Shown piece after piece: positions 39,422 through 53,500 of a DNA stretch of 64,000 nucleotides. Within the stretch, counting starts at the first letter, position 1. Each line of letters opens with the position of its first letter. A program made the translations under genes and the position numbers. The notes under the pieces were generated by a model that did not search any database, was not told the origin of the DNA, and saw only the letters and a list, made by a program, of their open reading frames with translations. This stretch comes from Metopolophium dirhodum (Eukaryota > Arthropoda > Insecta > Hemiptera > Aphididae), in assembly GCF_019925205.1 (NCBI RefSeq), contig NC_083560.1, positions 62,695,266 to 62,759,265 of the forward strand, given 5' to 3'.

Positions 39422-40497
39422 AAGTTTGTAATGAATTAGGACACCTAGCTAAAATGTGTAGAAATAAATCAAAAAAGCCATTATGTACGAGTGGAAACTG
39501 AGTCAGAATCAGTAGAAATGTTTCAATTAAAAGTAGCAATGACGAAAGAAGTAACTATTCAACCAAATGTTTGAGTGGAAGTACACAAATTAAAAAAAAA
39601 TGGAACGAATCAAAGGATGTAAAAACAAAAGTATGATCATCAGAAGATGGGCAAACAACAAATTAGAAGACACCAACAGACTTTTCAGAAAACAGTAAAG
39701 GAGTAGGTCAAGAAAAATGTTTTACAGGCGGTTCAAGTAATCATACGTTTAGAAATTGTAAGTATAAAACATATAAATGTAAGTTTGTAATGAATTAGGA
39801 CACCTAGCTAAAATGTGTAGAAATAAATCAAAAAAGCCATTATGTACGAGTGGAAACTGAGTCAGAATCAGTAGAAATGTTTCAATTAAAAGAAGCAATG
39901 ACGAAAGAAGTAACTATTCAACCAAATGTTTGAGTGGAAGTACACAAATTAAAAAAAAATGGAACGAATCAAAGGATGTAAAAACAAAAGTATGATCATC
40001 AGAAGATGGGCAAACAACAAATAAGAAGACACCAACAGACTTTTCAGAAAACAGTAAAGGATCAGGTCTAGAAAAATGTTTTACAGGCGGTTCAAGTGAT
40101 CATACGTTTAGAAATTGTAAGTATAAAACTTATAAATGTAAGTTTGTAATGAATTAGGACACCTAGCTAAAATGTGTAGAAATAAATCAAAAAAGCCATT
40201 ATGTACGAGTGGAAACTGAGTCAGAATCAGTAGAAATGTTTCAATTAAAAGTAGCAATGACGAAAGAAGTAACTATTCAACCAAATGTTTGAGTGGAAGT
40301 ACACAAATTAAAAAAAATGGAACGAATCAAAGAATGTAAAAACAAAAGTATGATCATCAGAAGATGGGCAAACAACAAATAAGAAGACACCAACAGACTT
40401 TTCAGAAAACAGTAAAGGAGTAGGTCAAGAAAAATGTTTTACAGGCGGTTTAAGTGATCATACGTTTAGAAATTGTAAGTATAAAACTTATAAATGT

Positions 40498-43400
40498 AAG
40501 TTTGTAATGAATTAGGACACCTAGCTAAAATGTGTAGAAATAAATCAAAAAAGCCATTATGTACGAGTGGAAACTGAGTCAGAATCAGTAGAAATGTTTC
40601 AATTAAAAGTAGCAATGACGAAAGAAGTAACTATTCTACCAAATGTTTCAGTGGAAGTACGCAAATTAAAAAAAATGGAACGAATCAAAGGATGTAAAAA
40701 CAAAAGTATGAGCATCAGAAGATGGGCAAACAACAAATAAGAAGAAACCAACAGACTTTTCAGAAAACAGTAAAGGATCAGGTCAAGAAAAATGTTTAAC
40801 ATGCGGTTTAAGTAATCATACGTTTAGTAAATGTAAGTATAAAACTTATAAATGTAAGTCTGTAATGAATTAGGACACCTAGCTAAAATGTGTAGAAATA
40901 AATCAAAAAAGCCATTATGTACGAGTGGAAACTGTGTCAGAATCAGTAGAAATGTTTCAATTAAAAGTAGCAATGACGAAAGAACTAACTATTCAACCAA
41001 ATGTTTGAGTGGATGTACACAAATTAAAAAAAATGGAACGAATCAAAGGATGTAAAAACAAAAGTATGATCATCAGAAGATGGGCAAACAACAAATAAGA
41101 AGACACCAACAGACTTTTCAGAAAACAGTAAAGGATCAGGTCATGAAAAATGTTTTACAGGCGGTTTAAGTAATCATACGTTTAGTAATAGTAAGTATAA
41201 AACATATAAATATAAGTTTGTAATGAATTAGGACACCTAGCTAAAATGTGTAGAAATAAATCAAAAAAGCCATTATGTACGAGTGGAAACTGAGTTAGAA
41301 TCAGTAGAAATGTTTCAATTAAAAGTAGCAATGACGAAAGAAGTAACTATTCAACCAAATGTTTGAGTGGAAGTACACAAATTAAAAAAAATGGAACGAA
41401 TCAAAGGATGTAAAAACAAAAGTATGAGCATCAGAAGATGGGCAAACAACAAATAAGAAGAAACCAACAGACTTTTCAGAAAACAGTAAAGGATCAGGTC
41501 AAGAAAAATGTTTAACATGCGGTTTAAGTAATCATACGTTTAGTAAATGTAAGTATAAAACTTATAAATGTAAGTCTGTAATGAATTAGGACACCTAGCT
41601 AAAATGTGTAGAAATAAATCAAAAAAGCCATTATGTACGAGTGGAAACTGTGTCAGAATCAGTAGAAATGTTTCAATTAAAAGTAGCAATGACGAAAGAA
41701 CTAACTATTCAACCAAATGTTTGAGTGGATGTACACAAATTAAAAAAAATGGAACGAATCAAAGGATGTAAAAACAAAAGTATGATCATCAGAAGATGGG
41801 CAAACAACAAATAAGAAGACACCAACAGACTTTTCAGAAAACAGTAAAGGATCAGGTCATGAAAAATGTTTTACAGGCGGTTTAAGTAATCATACGTTTA
41901 GTAATAGTAAGTATAAAACATATAAATATAAGTTTGTAATGAATTAGGACACCTAGCTAAAATGTGTAGAAATAAATCAAAAAAGCCATTATGTACGAGT
42001 GGAAACTGAGTTAGAATCAGTAGAAATGTTTCAATTAAAAGTAGCAATGACGAAAGAAGTAACTATTCAACCAAATGTTTGAGTGGAAGTACACAAATTA
42101 AAAAAAATGGAACGAATCAAAGAATGTAAAAACAAAAGTATGATCATCAGAAGATGGGCAAACAACAAATAAGAAGAAACCAACAGACTTTTCAGAAAAC
42201 AGTAAAGGATCAGGTCAAGAAAAATGTTTTACGGGCGGTTTAAGTAATCATACGTTTAGTAATAGTAAGTATAAAACATATAAATGTAAGTTTGTAATGA
42301 ATTAGGACACCTAGCTAATATGTGTAGAAATAAATCAAAAAAGCCATTATGTACGAGTGGAAACTGAGTCAGAATCAGTAGAAATGTTTCAATTAAAAGT
42401 AGCAGTGACGAAAGAAGTAACTATTCAACCAAATGTTTGAGTGGAAGTACACAAATTAAAAAAAAATGGAACGAATCAAAGGATGTAAAAACAAAAGTAT
42501 GATCATCAGAAGATGGGCAAACAACAAATAAGAAGACACCAACAGACTTTTCAGAAAACAGTAAAGGAGTAGGTCAAGAAAAATGTTTTACAGGCGGTTC
42601 AAGTCATCATACGTTTAGAAATTGTAAGTATAAAACATATAAATGTAAGTTTGTAATGAATTAGGACACCTAGCTAAAATGTGTAGAAATAAATCAAAAA
42701 AGCCATTATGTACGAGTGGAAACTGAGTCAGAATCAGTAGAAATGTTTCAATTAAAAGTAGCAATGACGAAAGAAGTAACTATTCAACCAAATGTTTGAG
42801 TGGAAGTACACAAATTAAAAAAAAATGGAACGAATCAAAGGATGTAAAAACAAAAGTATGATCATCAGAAGATGGGCAAACAACAAATAAGAAGACACCA
42901 ACAGACTTTTCAGAAAACAGTAAAGGATCAGGTCAAGAAAAATGTTTTACGGGCGGTTTAAGTAATCATACGTTTAGTAATAGTAAGTATAAAACATATA
43001 AATATAAGTTTGTAATGAATTAGGACACCTAGCTAAAATGTGTAGAAATAAATCAAAAAAGCCATTATGTACGAGTGGAAACTGAGTTAGAATCAGTAGA
43101 AATGTTTCAATTAAAAGTAGCAATGACGAAAGAAGTAACTATTCAACCAAATGTTTGAGTGGAAGTACACAAATTAAAAAAAATGGAACGAATCAAAGAA
43201 TGTAAAAACAAAAGTATGATCATCAGAAGATGGGCAAACAACAAATAAGAAGAAACCAACAGACTTTTCAGAAAACAGTAAAGGATCAGGTCAAGAAAAA
43301 TGTTTTACGGGCGGTTTAAGTAATCATACGTTTAGTAATAGTAAGTATAAAACATATAAATGTAAGTTTGTAATGAATTAGGAAACCTAGCTAATATGTG

Positions 43401-45514
43401 TAGAAATAAATCAAAAAAGCCATTATGTACGAGTGGAAACTGAGTCAGAATCAGTAGAAATGTTTCAATTAAAAGTAGCAGTGACGAAAGAAGTAACTAT
43501 TCAACCAAATGTTTGAGTGGAAGTACACAAATTAAAAAAAAATGGAACGAATCAAAGGATGTAAAAACAAAAGTATGATCATCAGAAGATGGGCAAACAA
43601 CAAATAAGAAGACACCAACAGACTTTTCAGAAAACAGTAAAGGATCAGGTCATGAAAAATGTTTTACAGGCGGTTTAAGTAATCATACGTTTAGTAATAG
43701 TAAGTATAAAACATATAAATATAAGTTTGTAATGAATTAGGACACCTAGCTAAAATGTGTAGAAATAAATCAAAAAAGCCATTATGTACGAGTGGAAACT
43801 GAGTTAGAATCAGTAGAAATGTTTCAATTAAAAGTAGCAATGACGAAAGAAGTAACTATTCAACCAAATGTTTGAGTGGAAGTACACAAATTAAAAAAAA
43901 TGGAACGAATCAAAGGATGTAAAAACAAAAGTATGAGCATCAGAAGATGGGCAAACAACAAATAAGAAGAAACCAACAGACTTTTCAGAAAACAGTAAAG
44001 GATCAGGTCAAGAAAAATGTTTAACATGCGGTTTAAGTAATCATACGTTTAGTAAATGTAAGTATAAAACTTATAAATGTAAGTCTGTAATGAATTAGGA
44101 CACCTAGCTAAAATGTGTAGAAATAAATCAAAAAAGCCATTATGTACGAGTGGAAACTGTGTCAGAATCAGTAGAAATGTTTCAATTAAAAGTAGCAATG
44201 ACGAAAGAACTAACTATTCAACCAAATGTTTGAGTGGATGTACACAAATTAAAAAAAATGGAACGAATCAAAGGATGTAAAAACAAAAGTATGATCATCA
44301 GAAGATGGGCAAACAACAAATAAGAAGACACCAACAGACTTTTCAGAAAACAGTAAAGGATCAGGTCATGAAAAATGTTTTACAGGCAGTTTAAGTAATC
44401 ATACGTTTAGTAATAGTAAGTATAAAACATATAAATATAAGTTTGTAATGAATTAGGACACCTAGCTAAAATGTGTAGAAATAAATCAAAAAAGCCATTA
44501 TGTACGAGTGGAAACTGAGTTAGAATCAGTAGAAATGTTTCAATTAAAAGTAGCAATGACGAAAGAAGTAACTATTCAACCAAATGTTTGAGTGGAAGTA
44601 CACAAATTAAAAAAAATGGAACGAATCAAAGAATGTAAAAACAAAAGTATGATCATCAGAAGATGGGCAAACAACAAATAAGAAGAAACCAACAGACTTT
44701 TCAGAAAACAGTAAAGGATCAGGTCAAGAAAAATGTTTTACGGGCGGTTTAAGTAATCATACGTTTAGTAATAGTAAGTATAAAACATATAAATGTAAGT
44801 TTGTAATGAATTAGGACACCTAGCTAATATGTGTAGAAATAAATCAAAAAAGCCATTATGTACGAGTGGAAACTGAGTCAGAATCAGTAGAAATGTTTCA
44901 ATTAAAAGTAGCAGTGACGAAAGAAGTAACTATTCAACCAAATGTTTGAGTGGAAGTACACAAATTAAAAAAAAATGGAACGAATCAAAGGATGTAAAAA
45001 CAAAAGTATGATCATCAGAAGATGGGCAAACAACAAATAAGAAGACACCAACAGACTTTTCAGAAAACAGTAAAGGAGTAGGTCAAGAAAAATGTTTTAC
45101 AGGCGGTTCAAGTCATCATACGTTTAGAAATTGTAAGTATAAAACATATAAATGTAAGTTTGTAATGAATTAGGACACCTAGCTAAAATGTGTAGAAATA
45201 AATCAAAAAAGCCATTATGTACGAGTGGAAACTGAGTCAGAATCAGTAGAAATGTTTCAATTAAAAGAAGCAATGACGAAAGAAGTAACTATTCAACCAA
45301 ATGTTTGAGTGGAAGTACACAAATTAAAAAAAAATGGAACGAATCAAAGGATGTAAAAACAAAAGTATGATCATCAGAAGATGGGCAAACAACAAATAAG
45401 AAGACACCAACAGACTTTTCAGAAAACAGTAAAGGATCAGGTCTAGAAAAATGTTTTACAGGCGGTTCAAGTGATCATACGTTTAGAAATTGTAAGTATA
45501 AAACTTATAAATGT
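40498..45514 (+). repeat. 14-monomer HOR derivative (5017 bp)
   Basis: Order H-I-K-I-L-N-S-L-N/I-K-I-L-N-F. Starts: 40498, 40856, 41214, 41572, 41930, 42288, 42647, 43006, 43364, 43723, 44081, 44439, 44797, 45156. The first eight monomers follow the reference unit. The N/I chimera at 43364 then jumps back into the K-I-L-N run, and E and G are missing before the next H. The N front at 43364 shares the private 'aggaaacctag' of 34763, so it descends from that position in the reference unit. Confidence 0.84.
43364..43722 (+). repeat. Chimeric monomer N/I
   Basis: N front ('aggaaacctag', 'ctaatatg', 'gcagtg', 9 A) joined to an I back ('ggtcatg', 'taatagtaag', 'cataaata'). The switch lies between about 43560 and 43655 and starts the extra K-I-L-N run. 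Confidence 0.75.
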
Positions 45515-47306
45515 AAGTTTGTAATGAATTAGGACACCTAGCTAAAATGTGTAGAAATAAATCAAAAAAGCCATTATGTACGAGTGGAAACTGAGTCAGA
45601 ATCAGTAGAAATGTTTCAATTAAAAGTAGCAATGACGAAAGAAGTAACTATTCTACCAAATGTTTCAGTGGAAGTACGCAAATTAAAAAAAATGGAACGA
45701 ATCAAAGGATGTAAAAACAAAAGTATGAGCATCAGAAGATGGGCAAACAACAAATAAGAAGAAACCAACAGACTTTTCAGAAAACAGTAAAGGATCAGGT
45801 CAAGAAAAATGTTTAACATGCGGTTTAAGTAATCATACGTTTAGTAAATGTAAGTATAAAACTTATAAATGTAAGTCTGTAATGAATTAGGACACCTAGC
45901 TAAAATGTGTAGAAATAAATCAAAAAAGCCATTATGTACGAGTGGAAACTGTGTCAGAATCAGTAGAAATGTTTCAATTAAAAGTAGCAATGACGAAAGA
46001 ACTAACTATTCAACCAAATGTTTGAGTGGATGTACACAAATTAAAAAAAATGGAACGAATCAAAGGATGTAAAAACAAAAGTATGATCATCAGAAGATGG
46101 GCAAACAACAAATAAGAAGACACCAACAGACTTTTCAGAAAACAGTAAAGGATCAGGTCATGAAAAATGTTTTACGGGCGGTTTAAGTAATCATACGTTT
46201 AGTAATAGTAAGTATAAAACATATAAATGTAAGTTTGTAATGAATTAGGACACCTAGCTAATATGTGTAGAAATAAATCAAAAAAGCCATTATGTACGAG
46301 TGGAAACTGAGTCAGAATCAGTAGAAATGTTTCAATTAAAAGTAGCAGTGACGAAAGAAGTAACTATTCAACCAAATGTTTGAGTGGAAGTACACAAATT
46401 AAAAAAAAATGGAACGAATCAAAGGATGTAAAAACAAAAGTATGATCATCAGAAGATGGGCAAACAACAAATAAGAAGACACCAACAGACTTTTCAGAAA
46501 ACAGTAAAGGAGTAGGTCAAGAAAAATGTTTTACAGGCGGTTCAAGTCATCATACGTTTAGAAATTGTAAGTATAAAACATATAAATGTAAGTTTGTAAT
46601 GAATTAGGACACCTAGCTAAAATGTGTAGAAATAAATCAAAAAAGCCATTATGTACGAGTGGAAACTGAGTCAGAATCAGTAGAAATGTTTCAATTAAAA
46701 GAAGCAATGACGAAAGAAGTAACTATTCAACCAAATGTTTGAGTGGAAGTACACAAATTAAAAAAAAATGGAACGAATCAAAGGATGTAAAAACAAAAGT
46801 ATGATCATCAGAAGATGGGCAAACAACAAATAAGAAGACACCAACAGACTTTTCAGAAAACAGTAAAGGATCAGGTCTAGAAAAATGTTTTACAGGCGGT
46901 TCAAGTGATCAAACGTTTAGAAATTGTAAGTATAAAACTTATAAATGTAAGTTTGTAATGAATTAGGACACCTAGCTAAAATGTGTAGAAATAAATCAAA
47001 AAAGCCATTATGTACGAGTGGAAACTGAGTCAGAATCAGTAGAAATGTTTCAATTAAAAGTAGCAATGACGAAAGAAGTAACTATTCAACCAAATGTTTG
47101 AGTGGAAGTACACAAATTAAAAAAAATGGAACGAATCAAAGAATGTAAAAACAAAAGTATGATCATCAGAAGATGGGCAAACAACAAATAAGAAGACACC
47201 AACAGACTTTTCAGAAAACAGTAAAGGAGTAGGTCAAGAAAAATGTTTTACAGGCGGTTTAAGTGATCATACGTTTAGAAATTGTAAGTATAAAACTTAT
47301 AAATGT
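45515..47306 (+). repeat. 5-monomer short HOR H-I/L-N-F-G
   Basis: Starts: 45515, 45873, 46231, 46590 and 46949 (1792 bp). The second monomer is an I/L chimera that removes K-I. N is followed directly by F (no E), the same N-F join as at 44797-45156, so both probably descend from one deletion. The F copy has a private 'gatcaaacg' near 46910. Confidence 0.82.
45873..46230 (+). repeat. Chimeric monomer I/L (late switch)
   Basis: I front through 'ggtcatg', then 'acgggc' and the 'acatataaatg' ending of L. The switch falls within about 20 bp, between 46160 and 46178. The same join recurs at 49099-49456. Confidence 0.75.
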
Positions 47307-48739
47307 AAGTTTGTAATGAATTAGGACACCTAGCTAAAATGTGTAGAAATAAATCAAAAAAGCCATTATGTACGAGTGGAAACTGAGTCAGAATCAGTAG
47401 AAATGTTTCAATTAAAAGTAGCAATGACGAAAGAAGTAACTATTCTACCAAATGTTTCAGTGGAAGTACGCAAATTAAAAAAAATGGAACGAATCAAAGG
47501 ATGTAAAAACAAAAGTATGAGCATCAGAAGATGGGCAAACAACAAATAAGAAGAAACCAACAGACTTTTCAGAAAACAGTAAAGGATCAGGTCAAGAAAA
47601 ATGTTTAACATGCGGTTTAAGTAATCATACGTTTAGTAAATGTAAGTATAAAACTTATAAATGTAAGTCTGTAATGAATTAGGACACCTAGCTAAAATGT
47701 GTAGAAATAAATCAAAAAAGCCATTATGTACGAGTGGAAACTGTGTCAGAATCAGTAGAAATGTTTCAATTAAAAGTAGCAATGACGAAAGAACTAACTA
47801 TTCAACCAAATGTTTGAGTGGATGTACACAAATTAAAAAAAATGGAACGAATCAAAGGATTTAAAAACAAAAGTATGATCATCAGAAGATGGGCAAACAA
47901 CAAATAAGAAGACACCAACAGACTTTTCAGAAAACAGTAAAGGATCAGGTCATGAAAAATGTTTTACAGGCGGTTTAAGTAATCATACGTTTAGTAATAG
48001 TAAGTATAAAACATATAAATATAAGTTTGTAATGAATTAGGACACCTAGCTAAAATGTGTAGAAATAAATCAAAAAAGCCATTATGTACGAGTGGAAACT
48101 GAGTTAGAATCAGTAGAAATGTTTCAATTAAAAGTAGCAATGACGAAAGAAGTAACTATTCAACCAAATGTTTGAGTGGAAGTACACAAATTAAAAAAAA
48201 TGGAACGAATCAAAGAATGTAAAAACAAAAGTATGATCATCAGAAGATGGGCAAACAACAAATAAGAAGAAACCAACAGACTTTTCAGAAAACAGTAAAG
48301 GATCAGGTCAAGAAAAATGTTTTACGGGCGGTTTAAGTAATCATACGTTTAGTAATAGTAAGTATAAAACATATAAATGTAAGTTTGTAATGAATTAGGA
48401 CACCTAGCTAATATGTGTAGAAATAAATCAAAAAATACATTATGTACGAGTGGAAACTGAGTCAGAATCAGTAGAAATGTTTCAATTAAAAGTAGCAGTG
48501 ACGAAAGAAGTAACTATTCAACCAAATGTTTGAGTGGAAGTACACAAATTAAAAAAAAATGGAACGAATCAAAGGATGTAAAAACAAAAGTATGATCATC
48601 AGAAGATGGGCAAACAACAAATAAGAAGACACCAACAGACTTTTCAGAAAACAGTAAAGGAGTAGGTCAAGAAAAATGTTTTACAGGCGGTTCAAGTCAT
48701 CATACGTTTAGAAATTGTAAGTATAAAACATATAAATGT

Positions 48740-49098
48740 AAGTTTGTAATGAATTAGGACACCTAGCTAAAATGTGTAGAAATAAATCAAAAAAGCCATT
48801 ATGTACGAGTGGAAACTGAGTCAGAATCAGTAGAAATGTTTCAATTAAAAGTAGCAATGACGAAAGAAGTAACTATTCAACCAAATGTTTGAGTGGAAGT
48901 ACACAAATTAAAAAAAAATGGAACGAATCAAAGGATGTAAAAACAAAAGTATGATCATCAGAAGATGGGCAAACAACAAATAAGAAGACACCAACAGACT
49001 TTTCAGAAAACAGTAAAGGATCAGGTCAAGAAAAATGTTTTACAGGCGGTTCAAGTGATCATACGTTTAGTAAATGTAAGTATAAAACTTATAAATGT
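48740..49098 (+). repeat. Chimeric monomer B/H
   Basis: B body (9 A, 'ggatcaggtcaag', 'caagtgatcat') joined to an H ending ('agtaaatgtaag', next start 'aagtctg'). The switch lies within the knuckle-1 region, near 49060-49075. Confidence 0.72.
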
Positions 49099-49456
49099 AA
49101 GTCTGTAATGAATTAGGACACCTAGCTAAAATGTGTAGAAATAAATCAAAAAAGCCATTATGTACGAGTGGAAACTGTGTCAGAATCAGTAGAAATGTTT
49201 CAATTAAAAGTAGCAATGACGAAAGAACTAACTATTCAACCAAATGTTTGAGTGGATGTACACAAATTAAAAAAAATGGAACGAATCAAAGGATGTAAAA
49301 ACAAAAGTATGATCATCAGAAGATGGGCAAACAACAAATAAGAAGACACCAACAGACTTTTCAGAAAACAGTAAAGGATCAGGTCATGAAAAATGTTTTA
49401 CGGGCGGTTTAAGTAATCATACGTTTAGTAATAGTAAGTATAAAACATATAAATGT
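49099..49456 (+). repeat. Chimeric monomer I/L (copy of the 45873 join)
   Basis: It has the same 'ggtcatg' to 'acgggc' switch and the same following N monomer as 45873-46230, so it is probably a duplicate of one event. Confidence 0.72.
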
Positions 49457-50532
49457 AAGTTTGTAATGAATTAGGACACCTAGCTAATATGTGTAGAAAT
49501 AAATCAAAAAAGCCATTATGTACGAGTGGAAACTGAGTCAGAATCAGTAGAAATGTTTCAATTAAAAGTAGCAGTGACGAAAGAAGTAACTATTCAACCA
49601 AATGTTTGAGTGGAAGTACACAAATTAAAAAAAAATGGAACGAATCAAAGGATGTAAAAACAAAAGTATGATCATCAGAAGATGGGCAAACAACAAATAA
49701 GAAGACACCAACAGACTTTTCAGAAAACAGTAAAGGAGTAGGTCAAGAAAAATGTTTTACAGGCGGTTCAAGTCATCATACGTTTAGAAATTGTAAGTAT
49801 AAAACATATAAATGTAAGTTTGTAATGAATTAGGACACCTAGCTAAAATGTGTAGAAATAAATCAAAAAAGCCATTATGTACGAGTGGAAACTGAGTCAG
49901 AATCAGTAGAAATGTTTCAATTAAAAGAAGCAATGACGAAAGAAGTAACTATTCAACCAAATGTTTGAGTGGAAGTACACAAATTAAAAAAAAATGGAAC
50001 GAATCAAAGGATGTAAAAACAAAAGTATGATCATCAGAAGATGGGCAAACAACAAATAAGAAGACACCAACAGACTTTTCAGAAAACAGTAAAGGATCAG
50101 GTCTAGAAAAATGTTTTACAGGCGGTTCAAGTGATCATACGTTTAGAAATTGTAAGTATAAAACTTATAAATGTAAGTTTGTAATGAATTAGGACACCTA
50201 GCTAAAATGTGTAGAAATAAATCAAAAAAGCCATTATGTACGAGTGGAAACTGAGTCAGAATCAGTAGAAATGTTTCAATTAAAAGTAGCAATGACGAAA
50301 GAAGTAACTATTCAACCAAATGTTTGAGTGGAAGTACACAAATTAAAAAAAATGGAACGAATCAAAGAATGTAAAAACAAAAGTATGATCATCAGAAGAT
50401 GGGCAAACAACAAATAAGAAGACACCAACAGACTTTTCAGAAAACAGTAAAGGAGTAGGTCAAGAAAAATGTTTTACAGGCGGTTTAAGTGATCATACGT
50501 TTAGAAATTGTAAGTATAAAACTTATAAATGT

Positions 50533-53500
50533 AAGTTTGTAATGAATTAGGACACCTAGCTAAAATGTGTAGAAATAAATCAAAAAAGCCATTATGTACG
50601 AGTGGAAACTGAGTCAGAATCAGTAGAAATGTTTCAATTAAAAGTAGCAATGACGAAAGAAGTAACTATTCTACCAAATGTTTCAGTGGAAGTACGCAAA
50701 TTAAAAAAAATGGAACGAATCAAAGGATGTAAAAACAAAAGTATGAGCATCAGAAGATGGGCAAACAACAAATAAGAAGAAACCAACAGACTTTTCAGAA
50801 AACAGTAAAGGATCAGGTCAAGAAAAATGTTTAACATGCGGTTTAAGTAATCATACGTTTAGTAAATGTAAGTATAAAACTTATAAATGTAAGTCTGTAA
50901 TGAATTAGGACACCTAGCTAAAATGTGTAGAAATAAATCAAAAAAGCCATTATGTACGAGTGGAAACTGTGTCAGAATCAGTAGAAATGTTTCAATTAAA
51001 AGTAGCAATGACGAAAGAACTAACTATTCAACCAAATGTTTGAGTGGATGTACACAAATTAAAAAAAATGGAACGAATCAAAGGATTTAAAAACAAAAGT
51101 ATGATCATCAGAAGATGGGCAAACAACAAATAAGAAGACACCAACAGACTTTTCAGAAAACAGTAAAGGATCAGGTCATGAAAAATGTTTTACAGGCGGT
51201 TTAAGTAATCATACGTTTAGTAATAGTAAGTATAAAACATATAAATATAAGTTTGTAATGAATTAGGACACCTAGCTAAAATGTGTAGAAATAAATCAAA
51301 AAAGCCATTATGTACGAGTGGAAACTGAGTTAGAATCAGTAGAAATGTTTCAATTAAAAGTAGCAATGACGAAAGAAGTAACTATTCAACCAAATGTTTG
51401 AGTGGAAGTACACAAATTAAAAAAAATGGAACGAATCAAAGAATGTAAAAACAAAAGTATGATCATCAGAAGATGGGCAAACAACAAATAAGAAGAAACC
51501 AACAGACTTTTCAGAAAACAGTAAAGGATCAGGTCAAGAAAAATGTTTTACGGGCGGTTTAAGTAATCATACGTTTAGTAATAGTAAGTATAAAACATAT
51601 AAATGTAAGTTTGTAATGAATTAGGACACCTAGCTAATATGTGTAGAAATAAATCAAAAAATACATTATGTACGAGTGGAAACTGAGTCAGAATCAGTAG
51701 AAATGTTTCAATTAAAAGTAGCAGTGACGAAAGAAGTAACTATTCAACCAAATGTTTGAGTGGAAGTACACAAATTAAAAAAAAATGGAACGAATCAAAG
51801 GATGTAAAAACAAAAGTATGATCATCAGAAGATGGGCAAACAACAAATAAGAAGACACCAACAGACTTTTCAGAAAACAGTAAAGGAGTAGGTCAAGAAA
51901 AATGTTTTACAGGCGGTTCAAGTCATCATACGTTTAGAAATTGTAAGTATAAAACATATAAATGTAAGTTTGTAATGAATTAGGACACCTAGCTAAAATG
52001 TGTAGAAATAAATCAAAAAAGCCATTATGTACGAGTGGAAACTGAGTCAGAATCAGTAGAAATGTTTCAATTAAAAGTAGCAATGACGAAAGAAGTAACT
52101 ATTCAACCAAATGTTTGAGTGGAAGTACACAAATTAAAAAAAAATGGAACGAATCAAAGGATGTAAAAACAAAAGTATGATCATCAGAAGATGGGCAAAC
52201 AACAAATAAGAAGACACCAACAGACTTTTCAGAAAACAGTAAAGGAGTAGGTCAAGAAAAATGTTTTACAGGCGGTTTAAGTGATCATACGTTTAGAAAT
52301 TGTATGTATAAAACATATAAATGTAAGTTTGTAATGAATTAGGACACCTAGCTAAAATGTGTAGAAATAAATCAAAAAAGCCATTATGTACGAGTGGAAA
52401 CTGAGTCAGAATCAGTAGAAATGTTTCAATTAAAAGTAGCAATGACGAAAGAAGTAACTATTCAACCAAATGTTTGAGTGGAAGTACACAAATTAAAAAA
52501 AATGGAACGAATCAAAGAATGTAAAAACAAAAGTATGATCATCAGAAGATGGGCAAACAACAAATAAGAAGACACCAACAGACTTTTCAGAAAACAGTAA
52601 AGGAGTAGGTCAAGAAAAATGTTTTACAGGCGGTTTAAGTGATCATACGTTTAGAAATTGTATGTATAAAACATATAAATGTAAGTTTGTAATGAATTAG
52701 GACACCTAGCTAAAATGTGTAGAAATAAATCAAAAAAGCCATTATGTACGAGTGGAAACTGAGTCAGAATCAGTAGAAATGTTTCAATTAAAAGTAGCAA
52801 TGACGAAAGAAGTAACTATTCAACCAAATGTTTGAGTGGAAGTACACAAATTAAAAAAAATGGAACGAATCAAAGAATGTAAAAACAAAAGTATGATCAT
52901 CAGAAGATGGGCAAACAACAAATAAGAAGACACCAACAGACTTTTCAGAAAACAGTAAAGGATCAGGTCAAGAAAAATGTTTTACGGGCGGTCTAAGTAA
53001 TCATACGTTTAGTAATAGTAAGTATAAAACATATAAATGTAAGTTTGTAATGAATTAGGACACCTAGCTAAAATGTGTAGAAATAAATCAAAAAAGCCAT
53101 TATGTACGAGTGGAAACTGAGTCAGAATCAGTAGAAATGTTTCAATTATAAGTAGCAGTGACGAAAGAAGTAACTATTCAACCAAATGTTTGAGTGGAAG
53201 TACACAATTTAAAAAAAAATGGAACGAATCAAAGGATGTAAAAACAAAAGTATGATCATCAGAAGATGGGCAAACAACAAATAAGAAGACACCAACAGAC
53301 TTTTCAGAAAACAGTAAAGGATCAGGTCAAGAAAAATGTTTTACAAGCGGTTTAAGTGATCATACGTTTAGAAATTGTAAGTATAAAACTTATAAATGTA
53401 AGTTTGTAATGAATTAGGACACCTAGCTAAAATGTGTAGAAATAAATCAAAAAAGCAATTATGTACGAGTGGAAACTGAGTCAGAATCAGTAGAAATGTT

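Larger units (their letters stand above)
36198..40497 (+). repeat. 12-monomer HOR unit, second copy (4300 bp)
   Basis: Starts: 36198, 36556, 36914, 37272, 37630, 37988, 38347, 38706, 39064, 39422, 39781, 40140. It has the same type order as the preceding unit, with four differences. The K copy (36914) reads 'acgggc' in knuckle 1 instead of the TGC form. The L copy at 37630 has 'gagtcag'. The second L is an L/H chimera. The second N is replaced by an I/N chimera with 'ggattt'. Confidence 0.86.
47307..50532 (+). repeat. 9-monomer HOR H-I-L-N-B/H-I/L-N-F-G
   Basis: Starts: 47307, 47665, 48023, 48381, 48740, 49099, 49457, 49816, 50175 (3226 bp). I at 47665 has 'aaaggattt' and N at 48381 has 'aaaaatacatt'. 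Both private variants recur exactly nine monomers later (50891 and 51607), so the start of the next unit is a copy of this one. Confidence 0.82.
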
